Part shown: piece by piece, positions 32,904 to 44,133 of the stretch
How positions within the stretch are numbered: position 1 is the first letter of the stretch
Layout of the letters: every line of letters begins with the position of its first letter
From: Tenodera sinensis
Taxonomy: Eukaryota; Arthropoda; Insecta; Mantodea; Mantidae
Direction of reading: 5' to 3'
Assembly (NCBI GenBank): GCA_030765045.1
Contig: CM060967.1
Span: 21,226,284 to 21,290,283, forward strand
DNA length: 64,000 bases
Program-made: the position numbers and the translations under genes
Notes under the pieces: model-generated
Seen by the model: only the letters and a program-made list of their open reading frames with translations
Databases searched by the model: none
What the model was told of the DNA's origin: nothing

Positions 32904-33377
32904 TGACACTGACCTTGAAAGCTTACGCAATTTGATCATTTAAGTTAATACTATTAAGTTCACACATCAGGCTGCTTTCATTCCCATACAACCTCATCCC
33001 TTATATAAAGATTGTCTGAAGAGTTGGAGGGCAGATACGTGACTTACACAATTTTGCAAATACCTTTTGAGATACCCACTTTCATACAAATATGTTAATG
33101 CTATCAGCAGATTTATTGTTTACTACTAGAATTTACAATAAGAATGATATTTTTAATTATGTAACCAATTCTTGTTTTCTCAAGAAACAAACATTTATAT
33201 GACATTTGCTTTTAGCAATATTTGGTGAAACAATGTAGCATAGAAATAATACAAGGATAATGAAACAAGACAAAATGAAGTACTTGAAAATCATACCTTA
33301 TAATCAGAATTAGATATTAAGTTTTTTAGCCTTTTATAAAGGGTTGTTAAATTTAACAGCACTTTGCAAAATATGTG
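32904..33377. other. Unassigned AT-rich sequence
   Basis: No feature recognised. Confidence 0.4.
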
Positions 33378-33512
33378 ACGCCAGGCCTGGCGCAAAACAA
33401 AGGATTGTCAAGGCTAAGCTACTTCACACCACATACCAAGCCAACAAGGAAACAAAGGTGCCCAAGGTTAGGCTACCTTGCACAACTGTTTGTGTTCACA
33501 TGACTAACAACA
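33378..33512 (-). repeat. Repeat G, copy 2
   Basis: Matches 8690-8790 in reverse: aaacaaaggtgcccaaggtt, accaagccaacaaggaaac, ending tcacatgactaacaacaatt. The (CAA)-type end suggests a retroposon tail. Confidence 0.6.
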
Positions 33513-36240
33513 ATTAAGCAGCAGAACCAAAAGGGGCTACAAAAGAGTGTAGACTGTGTTAATGTTAGTAGAAGAGAACTGTGCGTTTGTGATACAATTT
33601 GGGAGGGAAAATAGAGATAAAAATGTAACTGGACTGGATTTTGTAATTTTGTCACAATAACAGTGCTAAGATAAATAACACATTTTATTATTCTGACCTT
33701 AGCATCACCTCTTTTTCCTTTGAATTTCCATGAAAATGTTTTCACCATCCAAAAAATTATCTGAACACTAAGAAGTCATTTGTTCAACATTGTCATCAGT
33801 ATCATTATTTGGAAATGTATTTAGAGCACTTTCAGATGTTTTTAGATCCCTGTAGAATTCCCAGGATGTGAGTTGAGATAAATGGAAGTGGGTCCAGCAA
33901 GTCCTTTTTTGTAGGGTTTAGTGCATTTGGGCCAATACTTCTAAATGGTTTGATACGAGGGTCATTCAATAAGTTATTTACCTGAGCATAAAAATAAAAT
34001 CTGATGATGAAACTCCCCTGATTATTTTTCAGTGTGATCCCTCTTGACTGGAATGTAGGTAGGTGTTGTGCCAAGTTGAGTGAATCGTTTAAATTTGTAG
34101 CGCACAGTAAGTTAAGTCAGCTCTGTAACTGACTTAACCAATTTTGTACCGCCAGTTTGATGGTGTGAAATAAGTTAAGTTAAAAGTGAGAGGCTGAACA
34201 GTCTTTGCACACAGACAACTGATGGCCTCATGACATACCTCCTTTGGCACACTCATTTTACTAGGCTATTATAAGTGATATGAGTTAACTCATTAGACAC
34301 ATAAGTAGAGCAGACAAAACAGTGAGTGGGGAACTCATTTTTGACACTTTTTGTCTTAACTGCTTTTGCACACCCAGTCGAGATTGAGGCACCTAGTATT
34401 AAATGCCACCAAATTTATTTACCTAATTTTTTGGATAATTGAAAAAAAAGAAGAAGAAAAAAACGGTCCAGAATAAACCATTATCTAAAGTAATGTTAAC
34501 TGCAATGTTAAGTGAGTCATTTAACGTGAAATCTTAGAATATAAAGTACTTCTGGAATATGGTTTTTTAAATATTTCAGGAATAAATTTGAAGAAAATTG
34601 GATGTGCCAAGGTTTGATACCAAAATTGGACTTAAGCAGTTTTTGAAACTGAAGAGTGAAAGTTTTGAAATTATGGGTAACACTAAAAGAGGTTCTATTA
34701 CCTACATAATATAAAAATAACTTTTTCATGCATTAATTTACCTAAAAAGTTAAGTTTTAATACCTGATAAAAGCAGCTGTTCCTTGATTATAATGCACAT
34801 CAGGAAGCATTGTTAAAAGTGTGACCCCCAGGTTTCTAAACTTTTCTTTCATTTTACATTACATCTGGGTGTATTTGTTCATCTTGAACTACTTCATCTT
34901 CATTTTCTTCAATTTGAGGTCCTAGATCTAATGCAGAATAAAGCTGAAGCAGCTCATTGTTTCTCCATTCTTCTCCAAAATGTTTCGATAGTTATTTTGA
35001 TACATCACATACCTTGGCAGTGGAACATCTCTCTAAAGTTTTTGTTTTAATGTGAGTCAAGTTTAGATTAGTCTTAGTGGCAAATTTAGCCCTACAAAAT
35101 GCACATCAATAAAAAACTTTGCCTTCAATCACAGCATTGTTTAGGTTTTTTCTTCTTCTTTCTGAACTTAAACTTTTTTTTGGGTTAAATTTAAAAATGC
35201 CTTTTCCTGGGTTTCTTAAGCAGTTTTTTGGTTGCAGATTTTCAATAGTGATCTGGAATATTAGTTACTTTGAATACTGTTCCAGATTATTGGATAATTT
35301 ATTCATCCTCTTAGAGCTCTTCTTTTCTTATCCCTTTTTTTTTGAGCCTACTCCCATCTGCAAAACACGTGTCCACCATTTTCTCCTCATATTCAGTGTT
35401 TATTATTGTTATGATAGACGCAAGAAGAAATGATGCTTGCATTTTTAGGAAAGTACTTTCACACCATGTGTAGCTGGTAACATTTTCCTTTGTCAAACTC
35501 TGAAGTGACAATATGTAAGCTCTGAGTGGTTGAAAGGGATTTGGCAGACTTTGAAACTAGAAATGCCAATATAGGTGTTGGATTTGGTGGATATTGATAT
35601 TCAGCCTCGTAAGAAGTGATCCGTTACTCAGTTTGATAAAAAATGGATTCAGTGGCTTTTGATACTAGGCGCCTCATTTATAAACCTTGTGCATTTTATC
35701 AAAATCACATGCTTAATAGGAAACTTTTTATTCTAAAGTCAGTACTTTTTTTCCCCTGACCTCATGGGCATAAATTTTGTTTAGTTTTCAGGAACAGTGC
35801 TCATGAACTTTTCTGTGTTTATCTACAAAAAATGTGATTACGAACTGTTTGGTTATGTTATCAAAATTTTGTTGACTTTTCTGATTGAAACCTTTCTTAA
35901 GACCTGCCAGCAACATTTTGAAGTGTGCATGTGCAAATACCATTATATTGCAATGATTTTGAAAATGTACCTTCTTCAAATGAAAAGTTTCAGTGTTAAG
36001 GAAATATTAAAAGTGGTGCTGGGAGATAAAAATACATCATTCATTCCAAATAACAGGACAAATTTGTTATTTGAAATAAAATGAGGAAAATATGTATTTT
36101 CAAATATGTTTCACATTATTGGTTGGTTGATGTCAGTAGATTGTGTTTCTATCTTAGGTACCTAAGATAAGTGATGTATTATATTCAACTTAAAAATTCA
36201 ATTTTGAGGTTTCACTTGTAATAGGCTTTTGTGTTTGATG
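33513..36240. other. Unassigned region; possible zinc-finger relic on -
   Basis: No supported gene. On - near 35120-34970 the frame reads CAFCRAKFATKTNLNLTHIK, resembling a C2H2 finger, with in-frame stops on both sides; at best an ancient relic (confidence low). 34120-34145 contains a small hairpin (gttaagtcag / ctgacttaac). Several short open frames (33473-33748 -, 35119-35433 +, 35797-36084 +) have low-complexity composition and no domain. Confidence 0.35.
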
Positions 36241-36345
36241 TCTGTTTCTCTGTGTTGTAGGACCTGTCAGATAATTTGGGATGTCCACTAGTAATGACGT
36301 ATCAACTGTTCTGGCACAGACCATGCACCAGTTGCATCCACAAGC

Positions 36346-36757
36346 ATGTTGATTAGCAAATGCACTGCCATATCATCAATGCTAGAAACCAAGAGTTCAC
36401 CACAAGCTCTTACTTTAGGCTACTTCAGCCTTACTGATCGCGTGACAAAGCGAGAAGTAATGCTTGCAATACTCTGTGTGATGACTGGGATGCCTACAAG
36501 AGCTGTTGGACGGGTAGTCTTCCAGAGATATGCTCCAACAGTAATATCGCAAAGCAGATTATACTTAGAAGGATAAGGTGTGTTACCTCTTTTAACACAT
36601 AGTCTCGTACCTTATATGAAAAGGAAACTCATCTTGAAACTTGATGAAGTTGATCACAGAGTTGTTGGATGCAATGATCCTCTGAACAAAGTTTCATAGA
36701 AAGAACAGATGGATATCCATATTTAATTCTGGGATAAGACAAGAAACCAGGTGATTA
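36346..36757 (+). pseudogene. Old transposon-like coding relic, 5' part
   Basis: Frame with LTDRVTKREVMLAILCVMTG and, further on, MDIHI(stop)FWDKTRNQVISHY at the hAT-2 junction. The pattern (KREV/ILW start, then DxHxRFWD...VxxRYY) is one I have seen in uncharacterised arthropod repeat proteins; the family name is unknown to me. It resumes after hAT-2 at 45305. It shows that hAT-2 landed in an older element. Confidence 0.5.
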
Positions 36758-37110
36758 GTCATTACTAGTGCAACCCAAAAGCACAATAAGCATAAAAAGC
36801 ATAACAGAGCTTTTGACATGTGGTTGCTACCCAGAACATGACTTTGGGGGTCTAAGATTTAGGAATAAATAAGTTTTTAAAGCACAATAAAGCATAATTT
36901 TAAAAAATAAAGCATAAAAGCACAATATGTAATTTAAAGTACAATTCTTAGATTTTAAACTGACAGTTAATTTCTAACAACAGATTCAATGCAGAAATTA
37001 AACATTGTTTCCCTCAACAATTCCAACAATAAACTTGTGTGTGAAGTTTAATGGTTTTATGGTCAGTATACAATCTGAATAAGAGCAGTTCATATCTATT
37101 GAACATCAGC

Positions 37111-38070
37111 ATGCCAAAAACTGCTGTAAATGCAATTCAAAGGGTTTGTGAGTTTCCCACAGATCATTTTGTGGCTGAAAAGGGGAGACTATTATGTACC
37201 TTATGTTCAGAGAGCATTATTTTGAAAAGAAGCCCATTGTGCAAAGGCATGTGGAAAGTTTTAAACACAGATCTTGGAAACAAAGTTATGGACATTATTC
37301 AACCTCGGGCAGTCCTAGCAGCACACGTACTAGTACTACACCTCAGTGGCAGTGTATAGAAAATTCAAAGGATAATATGAAAGAAATGGTCAAAGCATTC
37401 ACTTCTGCTGGTATTCCATTTCATGTCTTCCGCAACAAACAGTTTCGTCAGTGGATAGCAACAGCTACAAATATGAAACCGGTTCCCAGTGAAACCACTT
37501 TGAAAAGATATCTTGTCAAGTGTGCTGAAGAAGACCTTCAGGAAACCAAGTCAAAATGTGAGGAAAAATGTGTTTATCTAGTGGTTGACGAAACAACAAA
37601 TATAAAGAATCGTAAAGTGGTGAATATTCTTGTTGCTCCATTGGGTGTTTTGGGCGAGAGACCCTGTCTTGTAAAAACCAAAATTGTGCAATATTGCAAT
37701 GCTGATGTAATAGTAAATTTAATACTTGACACACTAGATATTATTGGTGTTCACAGATCTAATTTTATTGCTCTTATTTCGGACAGTGCAATGTATATGA
37801 TTTCTGCTGGCAGGCGATTGGCTGGAGTTGCACCTCAGCTTTTACATTCTACCTGCTGGGCACATGTGTTGCATCTTTGTGCTGAAGAGATTAGATTTGA
37901 GCTCAAAATTGCTGATAATTCATTGCAGCTGTTAAGACAGCTTAAGTGAAAACTCCAGTCAGAAGAGAGATTACTGGAATGGTTAAAAGAATCAGAAACA
38001 CTTGATCTACCTCCATTTCCTGTAATCACTCGTTGGGGCACTTGGTTGAAAGCAGGAAAATATCATAGCA
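37111..38070 (+). pseudogene. hAT-2 transposase, N-terminal and catalytic part
   Basis: Starts MPKTAVNAIQRVCEFPTDHF with a zinc finger (LLCTLCSESI...VQRHVESFKH) that crosses a frameshift near 37235. It continues with SAGIPFHVFRNKQFRQWI, the catalytic region VYLVVDETTNIKNRKVVNIL, and LISDSAMYMISAGRRLAGVA, STCWAHVLHLCAEEIRF, then a stop at 37949; the frame goes on as RLLEWLKESETLDLPPFPV to the LINE insertion. Inactive through frameshift, stop and insertion. Confidence 0.85.
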
Positions 38071-38082
38071 TCAATTTCAATG

Positions 38083-38204
38083 CCCCTCCGAAGGAGTGTC
38101 GCCTTGCCGTGGCGGAGGGGCTCAGTACCCGATCCAGATGGCCTACTAAGTGTGTCTTTGTGACCACTGGTAGGCAAGAGGTGAGGGGAAGCTAAGAACA
38201 TTCC
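38083..38204 (+). ncRNA. Candidate HDV-like self-cleaving ribozyme at the LINE-I 5' end
   Basis: Starting at the first base of the LINE, the segments fall in the nested order of the HDV ribozyme. P1: CCCCTCC (38083-38089) with GGAGGGG (38114-38120). P2: GGAGTGT (38093-38099) with ACATTCC (38198-38204), one G-U pair. P3: GCC (38101-38103) with GGC (38111-38113), loop TTGCCGT. P4: GCCTAC (38141-38146) with GTAGGC (38170-38175) and possibly CTCA/TGAG outside it. The J4/2 strand reads CTAAGA (38192-38197), with a cytosine where the catalytic C is expected. P1.1 is not resolved. HDV-like ribozymes at LINE 5' ends are established for R2 and other families; activity here is inference. Confidence 0.6.
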
Positions 38205-38941
38205 AAACGGGTAGATGAGGCTCGGTAGTCTTGGTCGACAACTCATCTAGGAGAAGAGGACTCTGAAATCAAACTCCCCCAGGGGAACCTACTACGGTAG
38301 GTCCGGTTATGGCGCACCCGGGGCCCCGAGCCACTCACAATCATTTCACCCCCTCCACCTTCATTAACTGTGCCACGTGCGACGTTTTATGTTGCCTTTT
38401 ATATCACCCTCTTCCTCTTCTAGGCTTATTCAGATTATTAGTTTGTAAGTTCCTAGATTTATAACTCCTGTCTCACCAGCAGGGATCTTTCCTATCTCCG
38501 TGGTCCTGTCCCACGGTTTTCGGCGCGGCCCCCGATTTGTGTGCTCTTCGGAGGTCTCAGGCGCGAAGGTTAGGCGGACCCTTCACACTGTCCCCATGTG
38601 TAGCCTTAGGTGCGGAGCCCGTCCACACGTCAAGTACACCCACGTAGCTCCTTGAGGGCACGACTGGTGTTAATCTCCCGACGGCCGCGTGCCGTCGGGT
38701 TAGTATCACCGTGTTACCGCTGACGGAGCCCCGGTGTAATCAACCCGAAGTCCCCTGAATCCACGCTGACTCCGTTGAGGCAGCGTGTGCTAAAGCGGGG
38801 AGCCACAGGCGGTTATTCCTGTGGTGGGGGCATAAAACCGGGGTGTCACGTGGTGAACGGTTTACCCATGCGGACAAGCAGTGGAGATCGGAGGGTAGCC
38901 CCTCTGAAGTACGGTTTGAGATCAGTCATGGAGGGGTCTCC

Positions 38942-40120
38942 ATGGCGGCACAGACCGTGGAGATTTTGGTGTCTTTATTTTCTTTGACCCCCGGATGGCA
39001 GGCTGACGCCGACGGTTCCGGATGGGGGTCCGATTTCAACATGCATCCGCGCAAACCCTCCCATTTCGACAGTTTTCTAGTCATGACCTTGGCCAGTGAA
39101 AGGAAAACGATGAAGGATCTGAGTCCCTTTTACATAAAAAAAGAACTCGACAGGATCTGTGGCCTTGTTAAAAACGCCACCCGAGTACGAGACGGTACGC
39201 TTTTGGTAGAAGTGACCACCGCAGACCAGTGCCAGAAATTGTTGAAAGCCACTTTGTTGGGCTCCTACCCCATCCGGGTAGCCCCACATAAATCTCTAAA
39301 CTCATGCAGAGGAGTTGTCACCACATCCAGTCTGGACGGTCTGTCAAACGAGGAGATTGTTACTTGCCTCTCCGACCAGCGTGTGTGTCAAGCGTACCGT
39401 CTGACAAGAAAGCAGGATGGTAAAGTGATTGATTTACGTACGGTTTTCCTCACTTTTAAGGGCACACAGTTGCCAGAATACATCTTCTGCGGGTACGAGC
39501 GTGCCGCCGTACGTCAATATGTCCCGAACCCTATGCGCTGTTTTCAGTGTCAGAAGTTCGGACATACTAAGACCGCGTGCAACCATCCTGCCGTTTGTGA
39601 GCGTTGTGGCCTATCACCTCATGAGGGCACGGCTTGTACCCGAGACCCTCATTGTGTTAACTGTGGAGCCGGTCATCCATCTAGCTCGCGTCAGTGTGCG
39701 AAGTTTCTGGATGAAAAATGTATACAGGAGCTACGCGTGAAAGAACATCTTACATTTCCAGAGGCGCGTCGTCGCTTTGAGCAGCTGCAACCTGCGACCA
39801 CCAGAGGTTATGCCTTGGCTGCCCGACGCGCTCCTGTCAACACCGTAGCGATACAGAATGTCCCTGTATCAGATGTTTCCACACAGACAGACCTACCAGC
39901 GAGTATTGTTCCACTGTCTCGTGCCACACCTGCAAAAGCTACAACATCTACAGCCGTGCAGACACCAGCTCACAAGGCGTCCACAAGTCGTAGCCAACCT
40001 GTTGATAGCCATTCCTCTAGGCCTGATGTTCGCGCCAGCAGCCACACGTCATCAATGAAGTTCCGCGAGCCGCAGGGGATCTTCAGACTCCCGTACATCC
40101 GAGGAGTCACTAGGGGATGA
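38942..40120 (+). CDS. LINE-I ORF1, gag-like nucleic-acid-binding protein (frameshifted end)
   Basis: Start chosen at the first good ATG (MAAQTVEILVSLFSL, context ccATGG); the open frame extends upstream to 38843 without an ATG. 392 residues. Middle: a retrotransposon ORF1 RNA-binding-like region (FYIKKELDRICGLVKNA, VEVTTADQCQKLL). Then three zinc knuckles of CCHC type: CFQCQKFGHTKTAC, CERCGLSPHEGTAC, CVNCGAGHPSSSRQC. A Ser/Thr/Pro-rich tail follows. The protein coats LINE RNA in the retrotransposition particle. At a GGGG run near 40075 the frame seems shifted by 1: the alternative frame continues SSDSRTSEESLGDDEINLP and a lysine-rich end to a stop at 40193, more typical than the present end. 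Confidence 0.88.
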   Translation: MAAQTVEILVSLFSLTPGWQADADGSGWGSDFNMHPRKPSHFDSFLVMTLASERKTMKDLSPFYIKKELDRICGLVKNATRVRDGTLLVEVTTADQCQKLLKATLLGSYPIRVAPHKSLNSCRGVVTTSSLDGLSNEEIVTCLSDQRVCQAYRLTRKQDGKVIDLRTVFLTFKGTQLPEYIFCGYERAAVRQYVPNPMRCFQCQKFGHTKTACNHPAVCERCGLSPHEGTACTRDPHCVNCGAGHPSSSRQCAKFLDEKCIQELRVKEHLTFPEARRRFEQLQPATTRGYALAARRAPVNTVAIQNVPVSDVSTQTDLPASIVPLSRATPAKATTSTAVQTPAHKASTSRSQPVDSHSSRPDVRASSHTSSMKFREPQGIFRLPYIRGVTRG

Positions 40121-40205
40121 CGAAATTAACCTACCCCGTCCAAAGTCGGTTAAGGTAAAGATGAAAAAGAAAAAGATGAAGACGAATCACTAATTCTTCT
40201 TTACC

Positions 40206-43200
40206 ATGGAAATAATCCAGTGGAATGTTAATGGGTTCCGGGCACGTGTTTCGGACATACAGCATCTCGTTGCGCAACGCTCTCCATCAATCGTCTGCCT
40301 ACAAGAAACACATTTGCACCCTAATCACGCATTACATCTTCGTGGTTTTTCGGCTTTTAGGCATGACTCTGCAGCTGATCGACGAGCAAGCGGTGGAGTT
40401 GCTACTTTGGTGGCGCATACCATCTCTGCCACAAGCATCCCGCTAAACACGCCGCTGCAAGCTGTGGCTGTGCGTGTCCAGTTGCAGGGCTTAAGTCTGT
40501 CAATTTGCAATGTCTATCTGCCACCGGTCAGTGTTGTACACGAGAACGACCTTCGAGCTCTTTTGGCTCAGATTCCGCCACCCTTTATCTTCCTTGGTGA
40601 TCTGAATGCCAAACACTCTTCATGGGGCTCCGACACTGACGATGCTCGCGGATGCCTTGTAGGAGACGTTTGCGATATGTCCGGCCTCCTTTTGTTGAAC
40701 ACTGTTGCCCCTACCTTTTTATCATCTGCCTATGGTACGTACTCCACCTTAGACGTTAGCTTCTGTAGCCCGTCATTGGTACCACTCATTGATTGGTCGG
40801 TGCTCTCCGACCTCTTTGGCAGTGATCATTTTCCCATTAACATTCACATATCTGGTTTCCATCCTATTCCAACACGATACCCTCACTGGATTATTTCCAA
40901 GGCTGACTGGGGGAAATTTCGTTCCCTCATTCACCTTACGGACGATGGTTTTACCACCATCGACAACATGGTGGAGTATTTTACATCTTCTGTCCTGCTT
41001 GCAGCAAATTCCAGCATTCCTCGCGGTTCTACTACACCTCGTCATCTTCCTGTGCCTTGGTGGTCCGAGGAATGTCGTTTGGCTGTTAAAGCCCGCAAAC
41101 GGGCCTTGCGAGTTTTCAGTGCACATCCTACGGAAGAGAACTTTATTGCCTTTAAGCGAGTGCGTGCCCGGGCGCGTTTTGTACTTCGCAGTGCAAAACG
41201 CACGTCCTGGGTAACTTACGTCTCTTCCATCTCTCGACGCACTTCAACACAAAGGGTGTGGACTGCGGTTCGGCGTATGTACGGCAAGTGTCGCCGGACG
41301 ATTATTCCCGGCCTTGTTGTACAGGGCTCTTATTACACTAGCGAGCAGGCTATCGCCGATGCCCTTGCCGATTTCTTCTCGGCTACCAGCCAAACCCAAA
41401 GTTACGATAGGTCGTTTTTAGCTATCAAGGAATCTGCGGAGCGGATAGCTCTTAATTTTAACAGCGACGGTAGTGAGCCATACAACACGCCTTTTAGCAT
41501 AGCAGAGCTGATGCACTCCTTGTCTCTCGCGCACGATTCTTCTCCCGGTCCTGATGACATCCACCGACAAATGTTGCTTCATCTTCCACCTCAGGCTCTT
41601 TCCTTCCTGCTGAGCATCTATAACCGAATCTGGCTCCAGCGGGTTTACCCGTCTTCCTGGTGCGAGGGTATCGTCATCCCTGTACCTCGGCCCGGGAAAG
41701 ACCGGGTACTTGCCTCTAGCTACCGCCCTATTTGCCTAACGAGTGTCGTTTGCAAGACCCTCGAACGTATGATCAACACTCGTTTAGTGTGGTGGCTAGA
41801 GACGAATAACCTGCTGAGTAATGTCCAGTGCGGTTTTCGTCGCCATCGCTCCAGTGTCGACAATCTGACAAGCATGGAGGCCTACATACAGAATGCATTT
41901 CTCTTGAAGCAGCATGTCGTGGGTGTCTTCTTTGATCTGGAGATGGCCTACGACACTACATGGCGCTACGGCATCCTGCGTGCTTTGCACGGTTATGGTT
42001 TACGCGGTAACTTGTTTTTTATTTTTAACTTTTTACTAATTCGCCGCTTTCGTGTCCACATAGGTAACACGCTCTCCCAAGAGAAGGTTCAGGAGAATGG
42101 CGTACCCCAGGGGTCGATTCTCAGCGTTACGCTTTTCGCCGTTGCCATTAATGGCATCACCAGCGCTGTTCGTAGCGGAATCCCGATGTCGCTGTATGTT
42201 GACGATTTTGCGATATACTATCGCTCTTATAGTTTGGAGCACATAGAGCGTCAACTGCAGATGACCATAACATCCATCGCCGAGTGGGCGTCTCGCACCG
42301 GCTTTCGGTTTTCTCCTACGAAAACACAGTGTCTCCACTTTCACCGACTCCGTGGTGTACACCCCGCTCCTGATCTCCATTTGCGTGGCACACGTCTTCC
42401 ATTTGTTCCGCACCTGAAGTTCTTGGGCTTACACCTCGACAGCAAACTCACATGGGAGCACCATATACGTCACCTTCGGGCTTCCTGCGGTCGTTCGCTT
42501 CGGGTACTCAGGGTCTTATCTGGGGCATCTTGGGGAGGCGATCGCACGGTAATGTTGAGGTTGTATCGCTCACTGGTCCGGTCCAAATTAGACTACGGCT
42601 GTTTTATCTATGGCTCTGCATCAGCCTCTAAACTCCGCCTTTTAGACACAATTCATCACACTGGTATTCGTCTCGCTACTGGGGCTTTCCGCACAAGTAG
42701 AGTGGATTGTCTGTATGCTGATTCTGGCGAACCTCCACTGTCTGTTCGACGCTCGTTGTTACTTTGTTCTTACGTGGCAAGGTTGGCCGCTCATCCAGGT
42801 CATCCTTCGTTTCCACATGTATTGCGTCCAGACCTCGCGCACCGTTATATGCGGAATAAAACAATCTCCCGTCCAAGTGGCATCAGGTTTCGAGAACTGC
42901 TTGTCGCAAACGCCCTCCGACTGCCAGTTGTAGAGCGGCATTCACTTGGCCACTGTCCCCCCTGGCAACTCCAGCGCGCACGCTTTGACCTGGAGCTGTC
43001 GGGCTGTGCAAAGACCGCTACCCCTCCTTCGGTGTTCCGTCAACTCTTCACCGCAGTTCTGGGCCGATACCGGAGTTATACTCCAGTATTCACCGATGGC
43101 TCCCAGTTGGGTAGTACGACGGGTTCCGCATTTATATACAACGGTGAGGTCCACACATACCGCCTTCCAGACGCCAGTTCAGTTTTTACCGCCGATCTGT

Positions 43201-43484
43201 TTGCCATCTTTTATTTCTTACTTTTTATCTCCCGTTCAGTCCCTGAACATTTAATTGTGTGTTGCGACTCGCTGAGCGCCCTTCAGGCGCTGCAACAATT
43301 TGTTGGCAACTCGGTATTAATTATTAAAATACAGGCACTTTTATCTCAGTTGTTATCTCGCGGATACCAGTTCGTTTTTACGTGGATCCCAGGTCATGTG
43401 GGTATTCCGGGCAACGAGGCGGTGGATGCGGCTGCGAAGTCTGCATGCCGCCTTCCGGAATATTCCACCCGTACGCTACCCTAG
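40206..43484 (+). CDS. LINE-I ORF2: endonuclease, reverse transcriptase, RNase H (amber stop)
   Basis: 1092 codons from ATG in context taccATGG. Domains in order: apurinic-like endonuclease (IIQWNVNGFRARVSD, CLQETH, FLGDLNAKHSSWGSD, SDHFPINIH; residues ~1-215); RT (~480-760) with SSYRPICLTSVVCKTLERM, VGVFFDLEMAYDTTW, VPQGSILSVTLFAVAIN and catalytic YVDD; RNase H (~955-1090) with VFTDGSQLGSTTGSAF, CDSLSALQAL and WIPGHVGIPGNEAVDAAAKS. A TAG at 43482-43484 stops it, but the same frame continues to 43889 with a knuckle (CATCNVPLSVAHVLTDC), so the full protein was ~1227 residues. It nicks target DNA and copies LINE RNA into it. Only this nonsense codon breaks it. Confidence 0.93.
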   Translation: MEIIQWNVNGFRARVSDIQHLVAQRSPSIVCLQETHLHPNHALHLRGFSAFRHDSAADRRASGGVATLVAHTISATSIPLNTPLQAVAVRVQLQGLSLSICNVYLPPVSVVHENDLRALLAQIPPPFIFLGDLNAKHSSWGSDTDDARGCLVGDVCDMSGLLLLNTVAPTFLSSAYGTYSTLDVSFCSPSLVPLIDWSVLSDLFGSDHFPINIHISGFHPIPTRYPHWIISKADWGKFRSLIHLTDDGFTTIDNMVEYFTSSVLLAANSSIPRGSTTPRHLPVPWWSEECRLAVKARKRALRVFSAHPTEENFIAFKRVRARARFVLRSAKRTSWVTYVSSISRRTSTQRVWTAVRRMYGKCRRTIIPGLVVQGSYYTSEQAIADALADFFSATSQTQSYDRSFLAIKESAERIALNFNSDGSEPYNTPFSIAELMHSLSLAHDSSPGPDDIHRQMLLHLPPQALSFLLSIYNRIWLQRVYPSSWCEGIVIPVPRPGKDRVLASSYRPICLTSVVCKTLERMINTRLVWWLETNNLLSNVQCGFRRHRSSVDNLTSMEAYIQNAFLLKQHVVGVFFDLEMAYDTTWRYGILRALHGYGLRGNLFFIFNFLLIRRFRVHIGNTLSQEKVQENGVPQGSILSVTLFAVAINGITSAVRSGIPMSLYVDDFAIYYRSYSLEHIERQLQMTITSIAEWASRTGFRFSPTKTQCLHFHRLRGVHPAPDLHLRGTRLPFVPHLKFLGLHLDSKLTWEHHIRHLRASCGRSLRVLRVLSGASWGGDRTVMLRLYRSLVRSKLDYGCFIYGSASASKLRLLDTIHHTGIRLATGAFRTSRVDCLYADSGEPPLSVRRSLLLCSYVARLAAHPGHPSFPHVLRPDLAHRYMRNKTISRPSGIRFRELLVANALRLPVVERHSLGHCPPWQLQRARFDLELSGCAKTATPPSVFRQLFTAVLGRYRSYTPVFTDGSQLGSTTGSAFIYNGEVHTYRLPDASSVFTADLFAIFYFLLFISRSVPEHLIVCCDSLSALQALQQFVGNSVLIIKIQALLSQLLSRGYQFVFTWIPGHVGIPGNEAVDAAAKSACRLPEYSTRTLP

Positions 43485-43889
43485 ATAGATGTGCAGAAGT
43501 ACTTTCGTCGCCATCTATTTACTCTCTGGCAACAATCTTGGGAAGTGTTATCTGGCACTCAGTTACGGACAATCAAGGACACGGTACAACCCTGGCAAAC
43601 ATCTTGCAGGGATTCCAGGCGTGAGGAGGTGATTTTAAGCCGCCTGAGGATAGGCCACACTCGAGCCACGCATGCACACCTTTTGCGCGGTGATCCGGAG
43701 CCTGTCTGTGCGACGTGCAATGTCCCACTCTCCGTTGCACATGTCCTTACTGATTGTCCGCGGTATGCTCGTGAGCGCCAGTCCTTTGGCCTGGGTCTTA
43801 CACTGTGTACCGTGTTAGGCAACGATCCAGTAGCTGTAAATACAGTACTGCGGTTTGTTGCGCATATCGATTTTGGTAAGCAAGTGTAA
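43485..43889 (+). pseudogene. LINE-I ORF2 C-terminal extension after the amber codon
   Basis: In frame with ORF2 across the TAG: DVQKYFRRHLFTLWQQSWEV, LSRLRIGHTRATHAHLLRGD, then the CATCN...H...C knuckle, ending at TAA 43889. This terminal knuckle is universal in I/R1/LOA-type ORF2 proteins, which supports reading the TAG as a recent mutation. Confidence 0.88.
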
Positions 43890-44133
43890 GGTTTCTTTTA
43901 TCTTGGCGGAAAAATACTTTTAGGATGTTTTACTCGTGTTTTTACGCTTTTTCAACAGTATAAGTAGTTTAGGGTTTTCGTAAGATGGTTTTATTGGTTT
44001 TTAATTTTCCTTTTTTACCTGTTTTAGCTTTCTTTTTAGTGGTTTTAACGTTCATTTTTAGGTATTTTAACTTTCACTTTTTAGCTTTAAACGGGGTGAG
44101 GTTTTATCTTTGATTGCTTTTACATTGGACTTC

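Noticed and set aside
34970..35125. C2H2 zinc-finger-like frame on -
   Set aside because: Only one finger-like motif with stops on both sides; kept as a note in the unassigned region, not called as a gene.
36900..37030. A tttctaacaacagattcaat stretch resembling the LLTTDQ continuation of DDB2
   Set aside because: It lies inside hAT-2, lacks a splice acceptor in phase and the following residues do not match.
40308..43822. Many open frames on both strands within the LINE-I ORF2 (for example 42036-42413 - and 40789-41214 +)
   Set aside because: They overlap a full set of ORF2 domains in another frame; their existence follows from the higher GC of the LINE.
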